Counted from the stretch's first letter, positions 25,642-36,660 are shown. The stretch: DNA of 64,000 nucleotides from Saxidomus purpurata (GCA_022818135.1 JAFMSR010000017.1:39106392-39170391), one strand, 5' to 3'. Made by a program: numbers and translations. The notes: generated by a model from the sequence alone, not told the origin.

Positions 25642-25828
25642 TACAGTCAAACCTGTGGACAAAGACCTTGGTTGGGAAGCTTCAAATGTAGTGATTGTTT
25701 GCAGGTATTCTTTATTCACAGGTGTTTCTACTATAGCTGAATAGTACACTGGCATAGATCTCCCTGTTGGGTTTTATTGGCAGGGTGGTCTTTATTCTGA
25801 GGTGGTCTTTAACACAGATTTGACTGTA
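25642..25828. mobile_element. TA-flanked MITE, Tc1/mariner-like ends
   Basis: Reads TA-CAGTCAAACCTGTGGAC ... ACACAGATTTGACTG-TA. The ends are imperfect inverted repeats within about 187 bp, and there is no coding capacity. It resembles the element at 18224-18332. Confidence 0.75.
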
Positions 25829-27572
25829 CCCATATGATATCAAAATATGCAATCGCCTGAAATTACCTTTTCTGTCTTCATTGGCTGGCTGACTCTTCCG
25901 ATCACTTGTTACATTTACGAACCAAAAAATGACTTATACGTGTAACATCTCTTTCACTCTTTCAGCCGTCTCGTATATGATACCTTGTATTTCTTGCTCA
26001 AGGAATCGCTCAGAAAACTATTATAAGTGGCACCATTGCTCTATGTAGAACAACAAGTACCCATCTGGTTCAATCGCCAAGAAAGTCATAGATCTACATG
26101 TATGAACTTCTTGCTAAAGTTTGAGCTGCTTCAACAAGAGCCGTTATACAGAAAATAAAATATTCCCACTGTCATTGTAAATAATGGCCCTTTAAAAGGG
26201 GTTTAACACAATGTGAACTTCACCTTTGTGCTGAGAACACGAGCATTGTGTGTGACACAGGTGACACCTTCCCATGATCTAGAGTACTATTCACCTGGCC
26301 GGACCAACCATACGCCTCCTTATTGGCGCAAATAAGTATTGCCCAATCTCAATCTGGCACTTAATATTTAATGAAATAAACTGCCTGATTAGGGGTTTAC
26401 CTCATCTCATGCTATACTTCAACACACCAGCCTGTTTTTATGCAATACAATCAACAGGTTACTGATAAAACTGAGTAAGAATGGGAAGAAATTGTCAAAA
26501 ATATTAAACAAAATTGTGTTGTGTACAAAATTACCATCCTCCAATATACCCAGACTACAATGGCAACTGATCTTTTATTAGAACCATTAAAACATCTATC
26601 TTTTAATCCTGATACTACATCTTCTAGCAGTACTAACAATGTTCGGCCTGTTCGAGGGTACTTCAATGGGTACAATGACCAAATTCCAACGAGAGGAATA
26701 GAAATGAAACCTTCTGAGCAATCTTTGAGGGATATGTGAAATGTTTCATGTCCAAAGAGGCAAAGACTAATTAGTGTCCTGTGTAGCTGAATAATTATAA
26801 ATAGTTCTTTCATTTAAAAATTAAACTGGTGTGTTATCTATGACTTTTTTGCAATATGTCATGCTGGATTACATTGTTCCTATTCAATAAACAAAAAAGG
26901 TCACTTTTCCTTAGAATTCTAATAATCAGGGAGAAAAAACTCTCTAAATTTATTATTTTAAGGATGAATGAGATTTCTACACTGGCTACAGAAGTTTGAG
27001 AGAATTTACTAAAGTGACAATGTTCCATTTATAACAAAGTTGACCTAGATACTAAACCAATGGAAAATCAACTCTAATGAAGGTCAAGAAAAGTGAAATT
27101 TGAGCAAATTGAAAACTGTTCCTTTCATACTAGTGTCTTCTTGGTCTTCCTTTGCTAGTTGACCTGTGATAATATTTTGGGACATATTCTGGTCGAGCCA
27201 GGTATATGAAATAAAGGCTTCAACAACAATGATGTGGCTGTGTCCTAAATGTTTCCAACTTAAGCCTGTTGACCTAATTTTTCAATCCAACTTACGTTTA
27301 AAACATACTGACTTTTCATAACAACACACATTCACCTTTATCGCAAATAATTGCATGAAAATTGAATGCAGGTACTACATGTTTTTTCTGTACTCTGAAA
27401 TAATGTATTTGTAAGCTATCAAAGTGACGTAAGTCTTTAATAATATAATTCAGCTTCAATGGTCAAACACTTTATTTCAAAATCAACACAGAGTTGATGA
27501 TATTCAAAAAGTACCAAATGCTTGCTATTGGAGGATGGTAGAATACGAAAGAAATGGAAAAGTGACACTTAC

Positions 27573-28505
27573 TGTAACCCTGTTGACCAGACATATCAGC
27601 TGAGCTCCCTGAAGCACCTTGCATAACATCTTGAACATTTGCCATCCATTCTTGGGAGCTCATTGGCTCCTGCAAAGGCCTCTGGCCCAACTCCACACCC
27701 GTTATTTCTAAATCCATTTCCGAATCACCTGCCGCTTCAACCTTAACACTAACATTTGGGTCCAGCCCTACAGAAGTTTGTATTTCATTTGAGTCTTGCA
27801 TGGCTGAAGGCTGTTGAACATTTGAGTCAGTTACTGATGATGATGCTGATATTATATTTGATAAGTCTGAATCTAAACTAAGACCCCCTGGTAGGGCAGT
27901 GTCACTTAATTTGAGATCTGATGCTTCATTTGGAATGGTGGATGTGGATGATTCTGATTTAGCATCGTCATTATCCGATGCTGATGGTCCTTGAGTTTGA
28001 GAGGGTGTGGAGGGTTTTGCTGATGGGGATGAGGGCCGACTAGATTCTGAAACATTTGTCTTTGTGTTGGCTGGATTTTGAACACTAGCTGAATCATTTT
28101 GATTTGTTTTATATTCTTCATCTTCAGGCTCTATCTTGATCACTTGACCATCAAGTTTATTACCTACTGGCACTTTCGAAGATGCAGGACTGGGTCCCTG
28201 CCCAGATGGGCGTGTCTGCTGATCAAAATTCAAAGGTGTTTTTGGTGGGCGAGTCATCGGATAGGGCTGATGTCTGTTTCCTGGCGACCTATTTCTTCCA
28301 CCAGGTGAGACCCGACTAATGGCCACTGGATGTGGTCCTTGTTGCCGAGGTGAGGTATACCTTGGTGGATGCTGAGGCATGAAGCCCATTCTATTGCTCA
28401 TACCGTCATACCTTGGTGGTGTTACTGCCTGCATACTCCTAGCAAGAGCTTCTTCTCTCTCACGTGCTTCCTGCTTCTCTTTCTCTTGTTTCTTTTTATG
28501 ATGTC
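27573..28505 (-). CDS. Minus-strand zinc-finger gene, common exon 3 (charged helix and disordered linker)
   Basis: A 933-nt exon, residues 83-393. The acceptor is TTTTTCAG|GACAT and the donor is TTACA|GTAAGT, phase 1. Residues 84-106 form a highly charged Lys/Glu/Arg stretch starting HHKKKQEKE, a likely helix and nuclear localisation signal. Residues 107-180 are rich in Pro, Arg and Ser (RSPGNRHQPYPMTRPP). The rest is Ser/Pro/Asp-rich and probably disordered, ending SSQEWMANVQDVMQGASGSS. Two consensus SUMOylation sites are visible: IKIE (Lys206) and VKVE (Lys337). The frame stays open about 100 nt past the donor, so intron retention would add a short tail. The paralogous exon at 51270-52190 is 12 nt shorter. 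Its second half is about 98% identical, but its first half is much less so. The likely role is the common linker of a family of zinc-finger transcription factors. Confidence 0.9.
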
Positions 28506-29365
28506 CTGAAAAATGGACGTAAAATTTTCAATACTATTTATTACAACATCTTACATGCTTTTAACCTTCTAAACAAATTGCCTTTAAAGGTCTAACAACT
28601 AGACTCACCCCAAAACCGTTTGAGTTTTCTTTTGACAATAGCATGTGCCACAAAGGAAGATTTTTGGACTGAAATTTTGTCACAGATGTGATCTCGGACC
28701 AAAAAACATCCAAGCAAGGGGTACCAATTAAGGATTCTAAAATTAAATGGAAGAAGGGACTGAGTACGTAAATAATTTCCCAGCTGATGGACCTGTCTTG
28801 GACAAGGGGGTCATAGGTCTATCTCAGTACCACTATTGCTCTTCGATTTACGATACTCCAAATTTGTTGAAAGTACTGCAACAGCCAATCCGTGATACAT
28901 TTAAAACTTTGGTAATATTCTAGCAATCTTAGGTATAGTGTTGACACAATTGAGGTAACTGACAATTCAAGGGTGATAACTCTTGACAAACCCTCTGTGG
29001 AGCCCCCTTGGTACAGTGGCAGAGCATTCACCTCAAGATAGGAGGGTCCAGGGTTCAATCCCCACCAGTGCCCAAGTAGTGGTAGTGTCCTTAGGCATTG
29101 ATTCTCAAGAGCGATTAATCTAAGTTGTAAGAACTTGTTTTGCCATCAAGAGTAAATTAATAAATAAACATTTATAATTATTTCTTTGTTAGCATGTTGT
29201 AAATTAAGTAACGTGAGAACAATATATGCTTCTGTTATTTCTCCAAAAACTTGACCAAATTCTCCTGAGCAAGAAAAACAACACATGCTGGGAAGCTACA
29301 GTGTAGCAGCATAACAATTTAGAGGCAATTACAATTATGCTCTTAACCAAAGTTACCAAACTTAC
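28506..29365 (-). other. Intron 2 of the minus-strand gene
   Basis: 860 bp bounded by the exon 2 donor and exon 3 acceptor; contains one SINE and otherwise plain AT-rich sequence. Confidence 0.7.
28996..29170 (+). mobile_element. tRNA-derived SINE, family 2
   Basis: A box TGGTACAGTGG and B box GGGTTCAATCCCC in tRNA spacing, a body, then GCGATTAATCTAAG..GAACTTGTTTTGCCATCAAG and a TAAATAAATAAA-type tail. The 3' part matches that of the SINE at 37820-38045, so the two share a 3' tail despite different heads. It lies in intron 2, antisense to the gene. Confidence 0.75.
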
Positions 29366-29522
29366 TTTTGAGGCAGAAGCCCAGAAACTGTGATTTGATA
29401 TCTTCATGGTCTTCTAAGAACACCTTGCCAGAGTCTGAGCCTAAATGACATAGTGTACCATCTGCCACACTGGCGGTAAGAATCACAGATTCCTCCTCTG
29501 TTGTACTAGCTAGCTGTTCTAC
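29366..29522 (-). CDS. Minus-strand zinc-finger gene, common exon 2
   Basis: A 157-nt exon, residues 31-82 plus the first base of codon 83. It follows an acceptor ending CTCTACAG and ends with AAAA|GTAAGT. The peptide reads VEQLASTTEEESVILTASVA and ends with FLGFCLK. The plus-strand copy (47511-47667) has exactly the same length and phase. The two differ at 25 of 157 nucleotides but at only two residues (E/D and C/S), a clear sign of purifying selection. The segment is acidic and is not a BTB/POZ, SCAN or other zinc-finger-associated domain that I can recognise. Its strong conservation suggests an interaction surface; that is inference. Upstream joins exon 1 in phase 0; downstream joins exon 3 in phase 1. 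Confidence 0.88.
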
Positions 29523-31573
29523 CTGTAGAGTGGAAAACTTTCATGCTAAATGCTATAATTATATATACATCTTTATAAACAAAGAAAATGCCATCAACTT
29601 TAAAAATTAAAACATTTACGACTACAACAGGGAACCCAACTCCTGCACTGTAAATGTAACTTCTTCAGTGGAGAGACATAACATATAAAGATACATGTTG
29701 GTATTTGCCTTGTGGATATTGGCGTTCATTGTGTACATTTCTATACTGAACCAAGGGCAGTCAATAGTTTTGATCTAAGTACTAATAAATCAGGGCATAT
29801 TTACCTTCTACATCAGAGGCCAACTAAAAATTTTTTTAAATCATGCAGTTTTCCCAAAATTGTGACTTTACCCAAGGATTTTAATGTCCCCTTCAGCTAA
29901 TTATCACTTCAACTTTCCCCTGATTGAGGGGCTTGGGCACCTTCCCTAAACTTGGAAAATATGCCCTGTAAATAACATCACTTAACTAAAAATAAACAAG
30001 AGCTGTCACATGACAGCACGCTCGACTATTCGAAAGCTTGTTGGTAAAATGGGGTTTTTGTCTAAGAACAGGAGTATTGTGTAATTGTCTATAAGAATTA
30101 AGGTCAAAGATATGAAACTTGTTCAAAGACCTTTGTAAATGTACATTGCATTCAAGGCCTTACTCTGGATTCTGCAAGCCAACTGGAGGGAAGAAGGGGG
30201 GATAATTTCAAAGAAATACATGACCTTGTATATTTGATCATGAATAATTTTGTAACTTTTCAAAATTGATATGTATAGAATTAAAAAAGCATGACCGCTT
30301 CATGCTGCATAATTATTCTCGACATTTCAAAAGAAAGCCATTTTGAGTATTTCCATTTTAGTCTGGAAAACTGTGACAAAATTCTAAGTTAAAAAGGGCA
30401 TAAATATGTCAAAAATCAAAAACATTGGTGAAGATGTTGACAGTAAATACGTTCGATAGTATTCTATCTTTAACAAAACATTCAAAATTAAAAAAGGGAC
30501 ACAAATCTATCAAAAATCAAAACAGAGTTATGGGGATTGTTTTCTCAGGTGTAGATGTTGATGGTAAACATATATTTTGAGTTTCAAGTCAATACCTTAT
30601 ATAGTATTCAAGATATGTGAATTTACAAAAAAAAAATACCAAAACTTCTAAGTTAAAAAGGGGCATAAATCTGTCAAATCAAAACAGAGTTATGGGAATT
30701 GTTTCCTCAGGTGTATAATGTTGATGGTAGACACATACTTTGAATTTCAAGTCAATACCTTATATAGTATTCAAGATATTTGAATTTACAAAAAAAAAAT
30801 ACCAAAACTTCTAAGTTAAAAAGGGGCATAAATCTGTCAAAAATCAAAACAGAGTTATGGGAATTGTTTCCTCAGGTGTATATGTTGATGATAGACACAT
30901 ACTTTGAGTTTCAAGTCAATACCTTTGATAGTATTCAAGATATTTGAATTTAAAAAAAAACTTTAACCAAAAATTCTAAGTTAAAAAGGGGCATCAATCT
31001 GTCAAAAATCAAAACAGAGTTATGGGGATTGTTTCCTCAGGTGTAGATGTTGATGGTAGACACATACTTTGAGTTTCAAGTCAATACCTTTGATAGTATT
31101 CAAGATATTTGAATTTATAAAAAACTTTAACCAAAAATTCTAAGTTAAAAAGGGGCATAAATCTGTCAAAAATCAAAACAGAGTTATGGGGATTGTTTCC
31201 TCAGGTGAAGATGTTGATGGTAGACACATACTTTGAGTTTCAAGTCAATACCTTTGATAGTATTCAAGATATTTGAATTTATAAAAAACTTTAACCAAAA
31301 TTTCTAAGTTAAAAAGGGGCATAAATCTGTCAAAAATCAAAACAGAGTTATGGGGATTGTTTCCTCAGGTGAAGATGTTGATGGTTAACATATAGTTTGA
31401 GTTTCAAGTCAATACCTTTGATAGTATTCAAGATATTTGACTTTATGAAAAACTTTAACCAACGCAGACGCCGACGCCGACACTGGGGCGAGTGCAATAG
31501 TCTCCTTATTCTTCAAAGAGTCGAGCTAAAAATGTTTTCAATAGATAAGTTTGTAACATGTCATATATATTAC
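29523..31573 (-). other. Intron 1 of the minus-strand gene
   Basis: About 2.05 kb, three quarters of it a single foldback repeat (29996-31534). The remaining 29523-29995 holds nothing recognised. Confidence 0.7.
29996..31534 (+). mobile_element. Foldback-type bivalve repeat with ~164-bp internal tandem units
   Basis: Starts ACAAGAGCTGTCACATGACA (hairpin AGCTGTCACATGACAGC) and ends GAGTCGAGCTAAAAAT. From about 30640 it has at least five units of about 164 bp, recognisable by AAGTTAAAAAGGGGCAT..AAATCTGTCAAAAATC and TTCCTCAGGTG. The units are close to identical, so the array is young. It closes with CAGACGCCGACGCCGACACT. Same family as 20154-21075. Confidence 0.75.
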
Positions 31574-31663
31574 CAGTTGTTGAATCTGGCTTTTCAGGAT
31601 TGCTTTCAGTATGACCTTGTACCCAGGTATATCTTTGATCACTTCCATGTCTGGGGTTGCCAT
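31574..31663 (-). CDS. Minus-strand zinc-finger gene, common exon 1 (start codon)
   Basis: First coding exon, 30 codons (residues 1-30). It opens MATPDMEVIKDIPGYKVILK and ends at a CTG codon followed by the donor GTAATA, phase 0. The start is the ATG at 31663, in the context ACCATGG. The plus-strand paralogue begins with the same protein segment at 45656, differing at only two residues (Y/F and I/V). There are 16 nucleotide differences in 90, mostly synonymous, so this is a protein under selection and the start is well supported. The exon is too short to stand out as an open frame. I recognise no domain; it is a short segment, probably helical. The 5' side looks non-coding back to an acceptor at 31785. 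A 1.5 kb foldback repeat sits only about 40 bp downstream in intron 1. Confidence 0.85.
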
Positions 31664-31785
31664 GGTTACAGCTCAATCTCTGTCGTCTCTTGGAAGGAAT
31701 TATCTGGCAACAAATCTTTTTGTTTACTAACAATGATTTTCAGCACTTCATTCTATTTATAGATTTGTCTCATGGAACCTGTGAC
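31664..31785 (-). other. Probable 5' untranslated part of minus-strand exon 1
   Basis: Directly upstream of the ATG, the minus strand reads back to a good acceptor, TTTGTTTTACAG, at 31786. This suggests that exon 1 carries about 122 nt of leader and that a further upstream non-coding exon exists. The paralogue has the same arrangement (45592-45655). Confidence 0.5.
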
Positions 31786-32450
31786 CTGTAAAACAAATTA
31801 AAATATGCTATTTACAACAACACAGATCCAACTTCAAAATCATCGACACCAACAAAGCTTGAAGGCAGATGGCAGTTTTATTGCACTTAGTCAATTTGCA
31901 GTCCAATCAATTAGCTCTCTTCTTGTCATAATTTTAAGATCCAGCTAGGCCAAAAGCTGATTATTGTTGAAAGTGTCAGCATCATCAAACCTGATTAAAT
32001 AATTAGATACAATGTACCATGAGTTTGAAGTCTGACCATAACCAAACTTTTTTCAATTTATGTCAGTTCATTCTCGGCTTCACCACGACGTCATACTGAC
32101 CGGTTAACTAAGCAAGTTTTCAGGTCTCATTCATTTCTTTTTTTGGTAAAAGATGAAAACTTGGTCTTTACTTTTGACTCATATGCAAGTTTAAATTTAT
32201 TTTAAACGAAACAGTGAGGTTTTGACAACATAGAATTATTATAAAAATAATTACTATCTGACAGTTTCAAATTAATGGAAGGTCTTCGTCTTCTTTCATT
32301 TCTAATCTTGGTTATTGTATTATTCAAAGTTAAAGATGCATAGAGACCAGGGATGACAGCCAAGGAATCACCTTTCCCCGAGTGTAAATAATTTATCAGT
32401 ACCCGGATGTGCGAAGCCGATAATATGAATATGCAAATATCTATGTAAAG

Positions 32451-34155
32451 TTAAACAGGCTGATGAAATTGCCCAATGGGGCTTTCCAAAATCAGCTTTT
32501 TTAAAAATGAGTAATTTCACACCATTTACATTCTATTACATAGTTCAGATGTAGAGAATAAATTAAAAACTGAATAAAAGTCATCTTTAGATTTTTTAAC
32601 ATAATTAAAATAAATTTGAAATCACTGAAAAACACATTTTTTAAGATTTTCAGTGCAAATCTTCATGAATGTTTCTGAAACAGCTTAGGAATGTTATTTG
32701 CATTAGTAGGGTATGAAAAACTCCACATCACCAAAATCCATCCAGCCATTTCTTGCGCCAGGTTTTTGGCACTTCTACTTTCAGTTTCCATATATTTTAT
32801 ATGTGAAATCAGAAAAAGGACTGGCGCAACAAACTATACCTTTGTGTATCTTAATTTGGGTTTCTTTATAATTATGTGTGTATTTTCTATGAATCTGAGC
32901 TGTTTTAGAACTATCTGTTGGTAAGTTTAAAAGAAAATGCAAAAAATGTCTTATCTTGACAATTCAAAGACAATTTTTTGCAGGAAAACATGAACAATTC
33001 TGTACTTTTAAACTCTTTTTCAGATGTTTTTATCATACTTGACGTGTTCACACCTTTCCCAAGTGAAGACAAGGTCTTTCAAATAGTATGGTCCGGAAAC
33101 GAGCGTAATACGATAAATAACCTGCCTCGGATCACGTGACAAACATCCGAGTACCCGCAATTTTGGAAAAAGAAAGAAATTATTGATACTTTATATCTAC
33201 GTATATCTCGATATTTTACCAATCAATTTCACCAACAAAGTGATCCTTAATACAATATATGCATTCCCTTATCATTACATAATATTATATTTTACCGATG
33301 TTTCGTTTTAGGTGGATTTACGCATTGGAAAGTTGACCTCAAACGAACGGGTTTTTTTCACAAATGACCAAAAGCCGAAAACCGACCTAATTTTAGCGCT
33401 TCTTTCCGACTTGCATGGTGTTCATGGGATTGATGTAACATCTTTTTCTCATATACTTAAGTCTAATGTATGTCTGTTATGTCTTCGATTTTCGTATTTC
33501 ACCCGTATTTTAATTTTCGGTTAGATCCGTTTAAAATCTAAAAATGGCGTCGATGGTGATTTTTTTTTTTGCGATACGGTGATATTTGTGCACAGGTTTT
33601 CACTATATATTTAGGGTCAAATGATGGAAAATTGCTAATTAAAATGTAAATTAAGAGTTATTTTTGAATGGATATGAATTAGATTTTCGTTTTTTTTATT
33701 TTATAACATAATAACGTACAATTTTATAAGACCAGTATCGCGAGTCAAATTACCATCCAATGTTAAAACGCGCAAGACGGAATAGCATGGTGTTTAACTC
33801 CCGTTAAAGATAATAGTTAATCATATATAGAGGTTTTAATTTCATACTTTTACAGAAAATTTCATCAGCTTTCTAATTATACCATTTTTTAAAATTAAAT
33901 GTGGTATTTAAATGACGGGCAGTTTTGAATACAACTTTCGGACAAATACCAGTTTACTTGCTTGGCGTGATAAATGCACGGCGTGATAAACGCTTCCAGG
34001 TAAAAATCGATAACCGAGACAAGATTATCAGTACGATAAGACATTTATAGAGGGCGTTTCCGGACCATACTATTTGAAAGACCTTGGTGAAGAAAATTGT
34101 TTTTAAAAAAGCTGATTTTCGAAAGCGCGATTGGGCAATTTCATCAGCCTGTTAA
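32451..34155. mobile_element. Outer element of a nested inverted-repeat pair
   Basis: Left arm 32451-32507 (AACAGGCTGATGAAATTGCC .. AAATCAGCTTTTTTAAAAA) recurs inverted at about 34101-34152 with few mismatches. The two arms enclose a second, perfect inverted pair (33071-33101 and 34055-34085). No coding capacity is clear. Confidence 0.65.
33071..34085. mobile_element. Inner 1.0 kb element with 31-bp perfect inverted ends
   Basis: AAGGTCTTTCAAATAGTATG, continuing to GTCCGGAAACG, is exactly inverted at 34055-34085. The interior is richer in CpG than its surroundings and has words such as GGCGTGATAAA repeated. A 70-codon frame at 33312-33524 has no family I recognise. Confidence 0.75.
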
Positions 34156-34496
34156 ACGTTAGCACAATGTTGAGAGTATCCAAAAAGATTTTTTTTCATA
34201 AAATGATCACTTGAATTGCAGTAATTTTGTTGAGAAGCGACTTTAAAAATTCAGGTGTTTCTCTTATGTGCACCTCTTATGTCAGAAAGGGTTACCTCCC
34301 TTCTTTTCTCAAAATTCAAATATTCACCATGTGTAAACTACTGATTTCACCATGAAGCATCTACAGATTTCCATATCGTGTTTTTCCAATTATTTGTATA
34401 AAGTTACCTCAAGTGTGTGCACAGATCATTTTGTTCAATCACCATAATTTGTGAAGAATTTCTCTCTTTTAAGTTTTATGTTAAAATTACCATTTT

Positions 34497-34510
34497 CGCC
34501 GCCATTTTGG
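34497..34510 (-). promoter_or_regulatory. Candidate promoter core with YY1-like motif for the minus-strand gene
   Basis: On the minus strand this reads CCAAAATGGCGGCG, the form of YY1 site (AAnATGGCGGC) typically found just downstream of transcription starts. A possible donor (CTTGAG|GTAACT) follows about 100 nt downstream, at about 34409. The position, 2.7 kb upstream of the exon 1 acceptor and pointing toward it, fits a 5' untranslated exon. Only the motif is seen; use as a promoter is inferred. Confidence 0.35.
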
Positions 34511-34782
34511 TAAGGTAGATCACTCATATCCGGATATGGCTAAAATAACAACGTTTACGCTTCACAAAAACATCCACATTGGACACTTCGAACAAAATGA
34601 ATAGACATTAAAGTGACATTATGCACATTTTCTTAAAGTAAAATTCCAGCTGAAATAGGTGTGTGTGTGAAAAGGGTAGAGGAAATAATAACTTTTGACC
34701 CAAAACAAACTTTTCCTGCTACCGAGTACGAAATAATAACTTTCCAAATATTACTTTTCCTATTTTGACTGGGAGAAAAAAA

Positions 34783-34849
34783 ACAAAAATAATATCAAAC
34801 AGGGAACGTACCAAAAACGCAGCCTCCCCAAAACGAACCCCACAGCACT
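34783..34849. mobile_element. Short 67-bp copy of the CA-armed foldback family end
   Basis: Matches the outer end of the 35637 arm (ACAAAAATAATATCAAACAG .. CCCAAAACGAACCCCACAGC) and stops at CACAGCAC, before the CA repeat. Confidence 0.7.
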
Positions 34850-35636
34850 TTAAGAAATAAACAAATGCATGTCGGAGTTGCTTCCCTTCCACTGCCGAGC
34901 AACACTAATAACACAAGGGAGATCACTGCCAAGGAAGGAATTATTATTAGTCCATTTCTTTAATTTCTAAAGCACCAACTTCAAATATTAATGCGGCATT
35001 ATCATTAGTTTAACACATTTAAATGCACAGCTACCAAAAATTGCTTTTATAAAATTTTCACCAAAAATACACTATGTGCAGTAAGATGAGCATAATGTCA
35101 CTTTAATTTTCGGACCAAACTTAATAATGTAGAAAAACTTCTAAAGTCTATAACTTCTGTAATGTCGGTTTTAAGTGATCTTATATCAAAACTTGATTTT
35201 TTTATAAACGAAACTACAGTACTTAGTACAGAAAAGGTGGCTACATACTTTTCTAGACCAAATGTCCGGGCGTTGGCATCGGTTGTCATGTAGCCCTAGG
35301 AAAAAATGATGGCAGCTTTACAATTTTTTTGTCTGAGTCCCACGTGGAAGAGAATTAAATTGGGCATCCATGCCGATTCTCACCAATTTCTCAATCCGCC
35401 TATCGCGATGCATTGCAAGCCTCATCCTGAGATACAGTGATAAATGGGGAATCAATTAAACGGATTGACACGGATTGATACAGATCACTGTACAAGTGAT
35501 GTATTGACCGTTGGTCAGGTATAGAATTACATTCAATATATAATTTGTTTCATGTTTCATTATACAACAATTACATTATGGTACACCTTATACGATGACA
35601 ACATGCAGATTTTAGTCTGGGACCAAGTGCTTACAA

Positions 35637-35743
35637 ACAAAAATAATATCAAACAGGGAATGCCACGTACCAAAAACGCAGCCTCCCCAAAACGAACCCC
35701 ACAGCACCCAGAAGTGCACACCACCAACACACACACACACACA

Positions 35744-35779
<36 letters not shown>

Positions 35780-36043
35780 CACACACAATCATGTACACAC
35801 ACACACATACACAAGTCTTACTGTCCTGTGACTTTGGAACATGGTGGGGGTAAGAGTGAGGTTGGGTGCGCACCATAAACCGGTTTAAGCTCCCCAGTGG
35901 TGTTTTTGCCACTGACCGTTCCAAGGCGGTGCCCCACTGTGTTCGTTTTGTCCTCGTGTGTTTGCTTTGTGTGCTTGTGTGTGTTGGTAGTGTATGTTTG
36001 TGTGTGTACATGATTGTGTGTGTGTGTGTGTGTGTGTTGTGTG

Positions 36044-36075
<32 letters not shown>

Positions 36076-36172
36076 TGTGTGTTGGTGGTGTGCACTTCTG
36101 GGTGCTGTGGGGCTCGTTTTGGGGAGGCTGCGTTTTTGGTACGTGGCATTCCCTGTTTGATATTATTTTTGT
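35637..36172. mobile_element. Full foldback element with CA/GCAC-rich inverted arms
   Basis: The arms are about 180 bp and nearly perfectly inverted. Each has a unique outer part (ACAAAAATAATATCAAACAG .. GAAGTGCACACCACCAAC), then (CA)n and (GCAC)n, then CAATCATGTACACACACA. The centre of about 170 bp includes ACCATAAACCGGTTTAAGCT and CACTGACCGTTCCAAGGCGG. Open frames across the arms are artefacts of the CA repeat. Confidence 0.8.
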
Positions 36173-36339
36173 TTTTTTGGTTAAAATGCTTTCAAGAATA
36201 TTGAATCAATACTGCCTTCTGCTCAGTGTGATTATCTGATAAGCCTTTCGGTAGAAATTGAGCTTAATACCGGTAGTTAAAATATACACAAATTGAAGTT
36301 AATATCAAATTTTGTTAAATGCACTTACATGGGTAACAA

Positions 36340-36660
36340 CGCATGTATTTACTGGTCCGTCCGTCTATCCATCCGTCTACTAAATAGTTTCCGGATAACT
36401 CGAGAACGCTTGGGCCTACGATCATCTTACTTAATGATGAGGTTGATAATGACCAGCAGATGTCTCCTATTGATTTTGAGGTCAGTAGGTCAAAGGTCAA
36501 TATCACAATGACCCGAAATTGTAAAACATTTTCTGGACGATAACTCGAGAAAACTTGGGTCTAGCATCTTGAAACTTAATGTGGAGGTTGGTCATGACCA
36601 GCAGATGTTTCCTCTTGATCTTAAGGTCAGTATGTTAAAGGCCAAGGGCACTAGAATTAT
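36340..36660. repeat. Dispersed repeat with GTCCGTCC..GGTCATGACCAGCAGATG units
   Basis: Two diverged units share GATAACTCGAGAA, AGGTTG(A/G)TCATGACCAGCAGATG and GAGGTCAGTAGGTCAAAGGTC. The same units occur at 45905-46410. Confidence 0.6.

Larger units (their letters stand above)
16415..27572 (-). other. Intron 3 of the minus-strand gene (to nearest terminal exon)
   Basis: No additional finger exon was found by looking for reverse-strand Cys/His spacing and TGEKP linkers. Contains two TA-flanked MITEs, a foldback repeat and the 3.25 kb motif-bearing TIR element. 16415-18200, 18340-20150 and 25830-27500 are AT-rich with nothing recognised. Confidence 0.5.
681..31785 (-). other. Minus-strand gene locus: three common exons plus four alternative zinc-finger tails
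   Basis: This is the span of the gene from the exon 1 acceptor to the most distal stop codon. The exon sums are all divisible by three: 1180 nt of common coding plus 338, 197, 812 or 263 nt. Every terminal exon starts with an AG acceptor in the same phase and ends with a stop. That makes mutually exclusive 3'-terminal exon choice the simplest reading. By analogy with lola and mod(mdg4) in Drosophila, the shared part would give partners and stability, and each tail a different DNA target. Alternatives are that some terminal exons are dead, or are cassette remnants of tandem duplication. Each keeps an intact frame and zinc ligands, so decay is not evident. No transcript evidence is available. 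Confidence 0.75.

Noticed and set aside
26451..26813. 120-codon minus-strand frame
   Set aside because: No recognisable domain and an AT-rich composition like the intron around it.
27573..31663. BTB/POZ domain expected by analogy with lola
   Set aside because: The translated common exons total 82 residues before the charged linker, too short for BTB, and I see none of its motifs.
33312..33524. 70-codon frame inside the inner inverted-repeat element
   Set aside because: Short, no family recognised, and no sign of selection available from the window.
35552..36204. Several long frames rich in Thr-His or Cys-Val
   Set aside because: Products of (CA)n and (GCAC)n arms in a foldback element.
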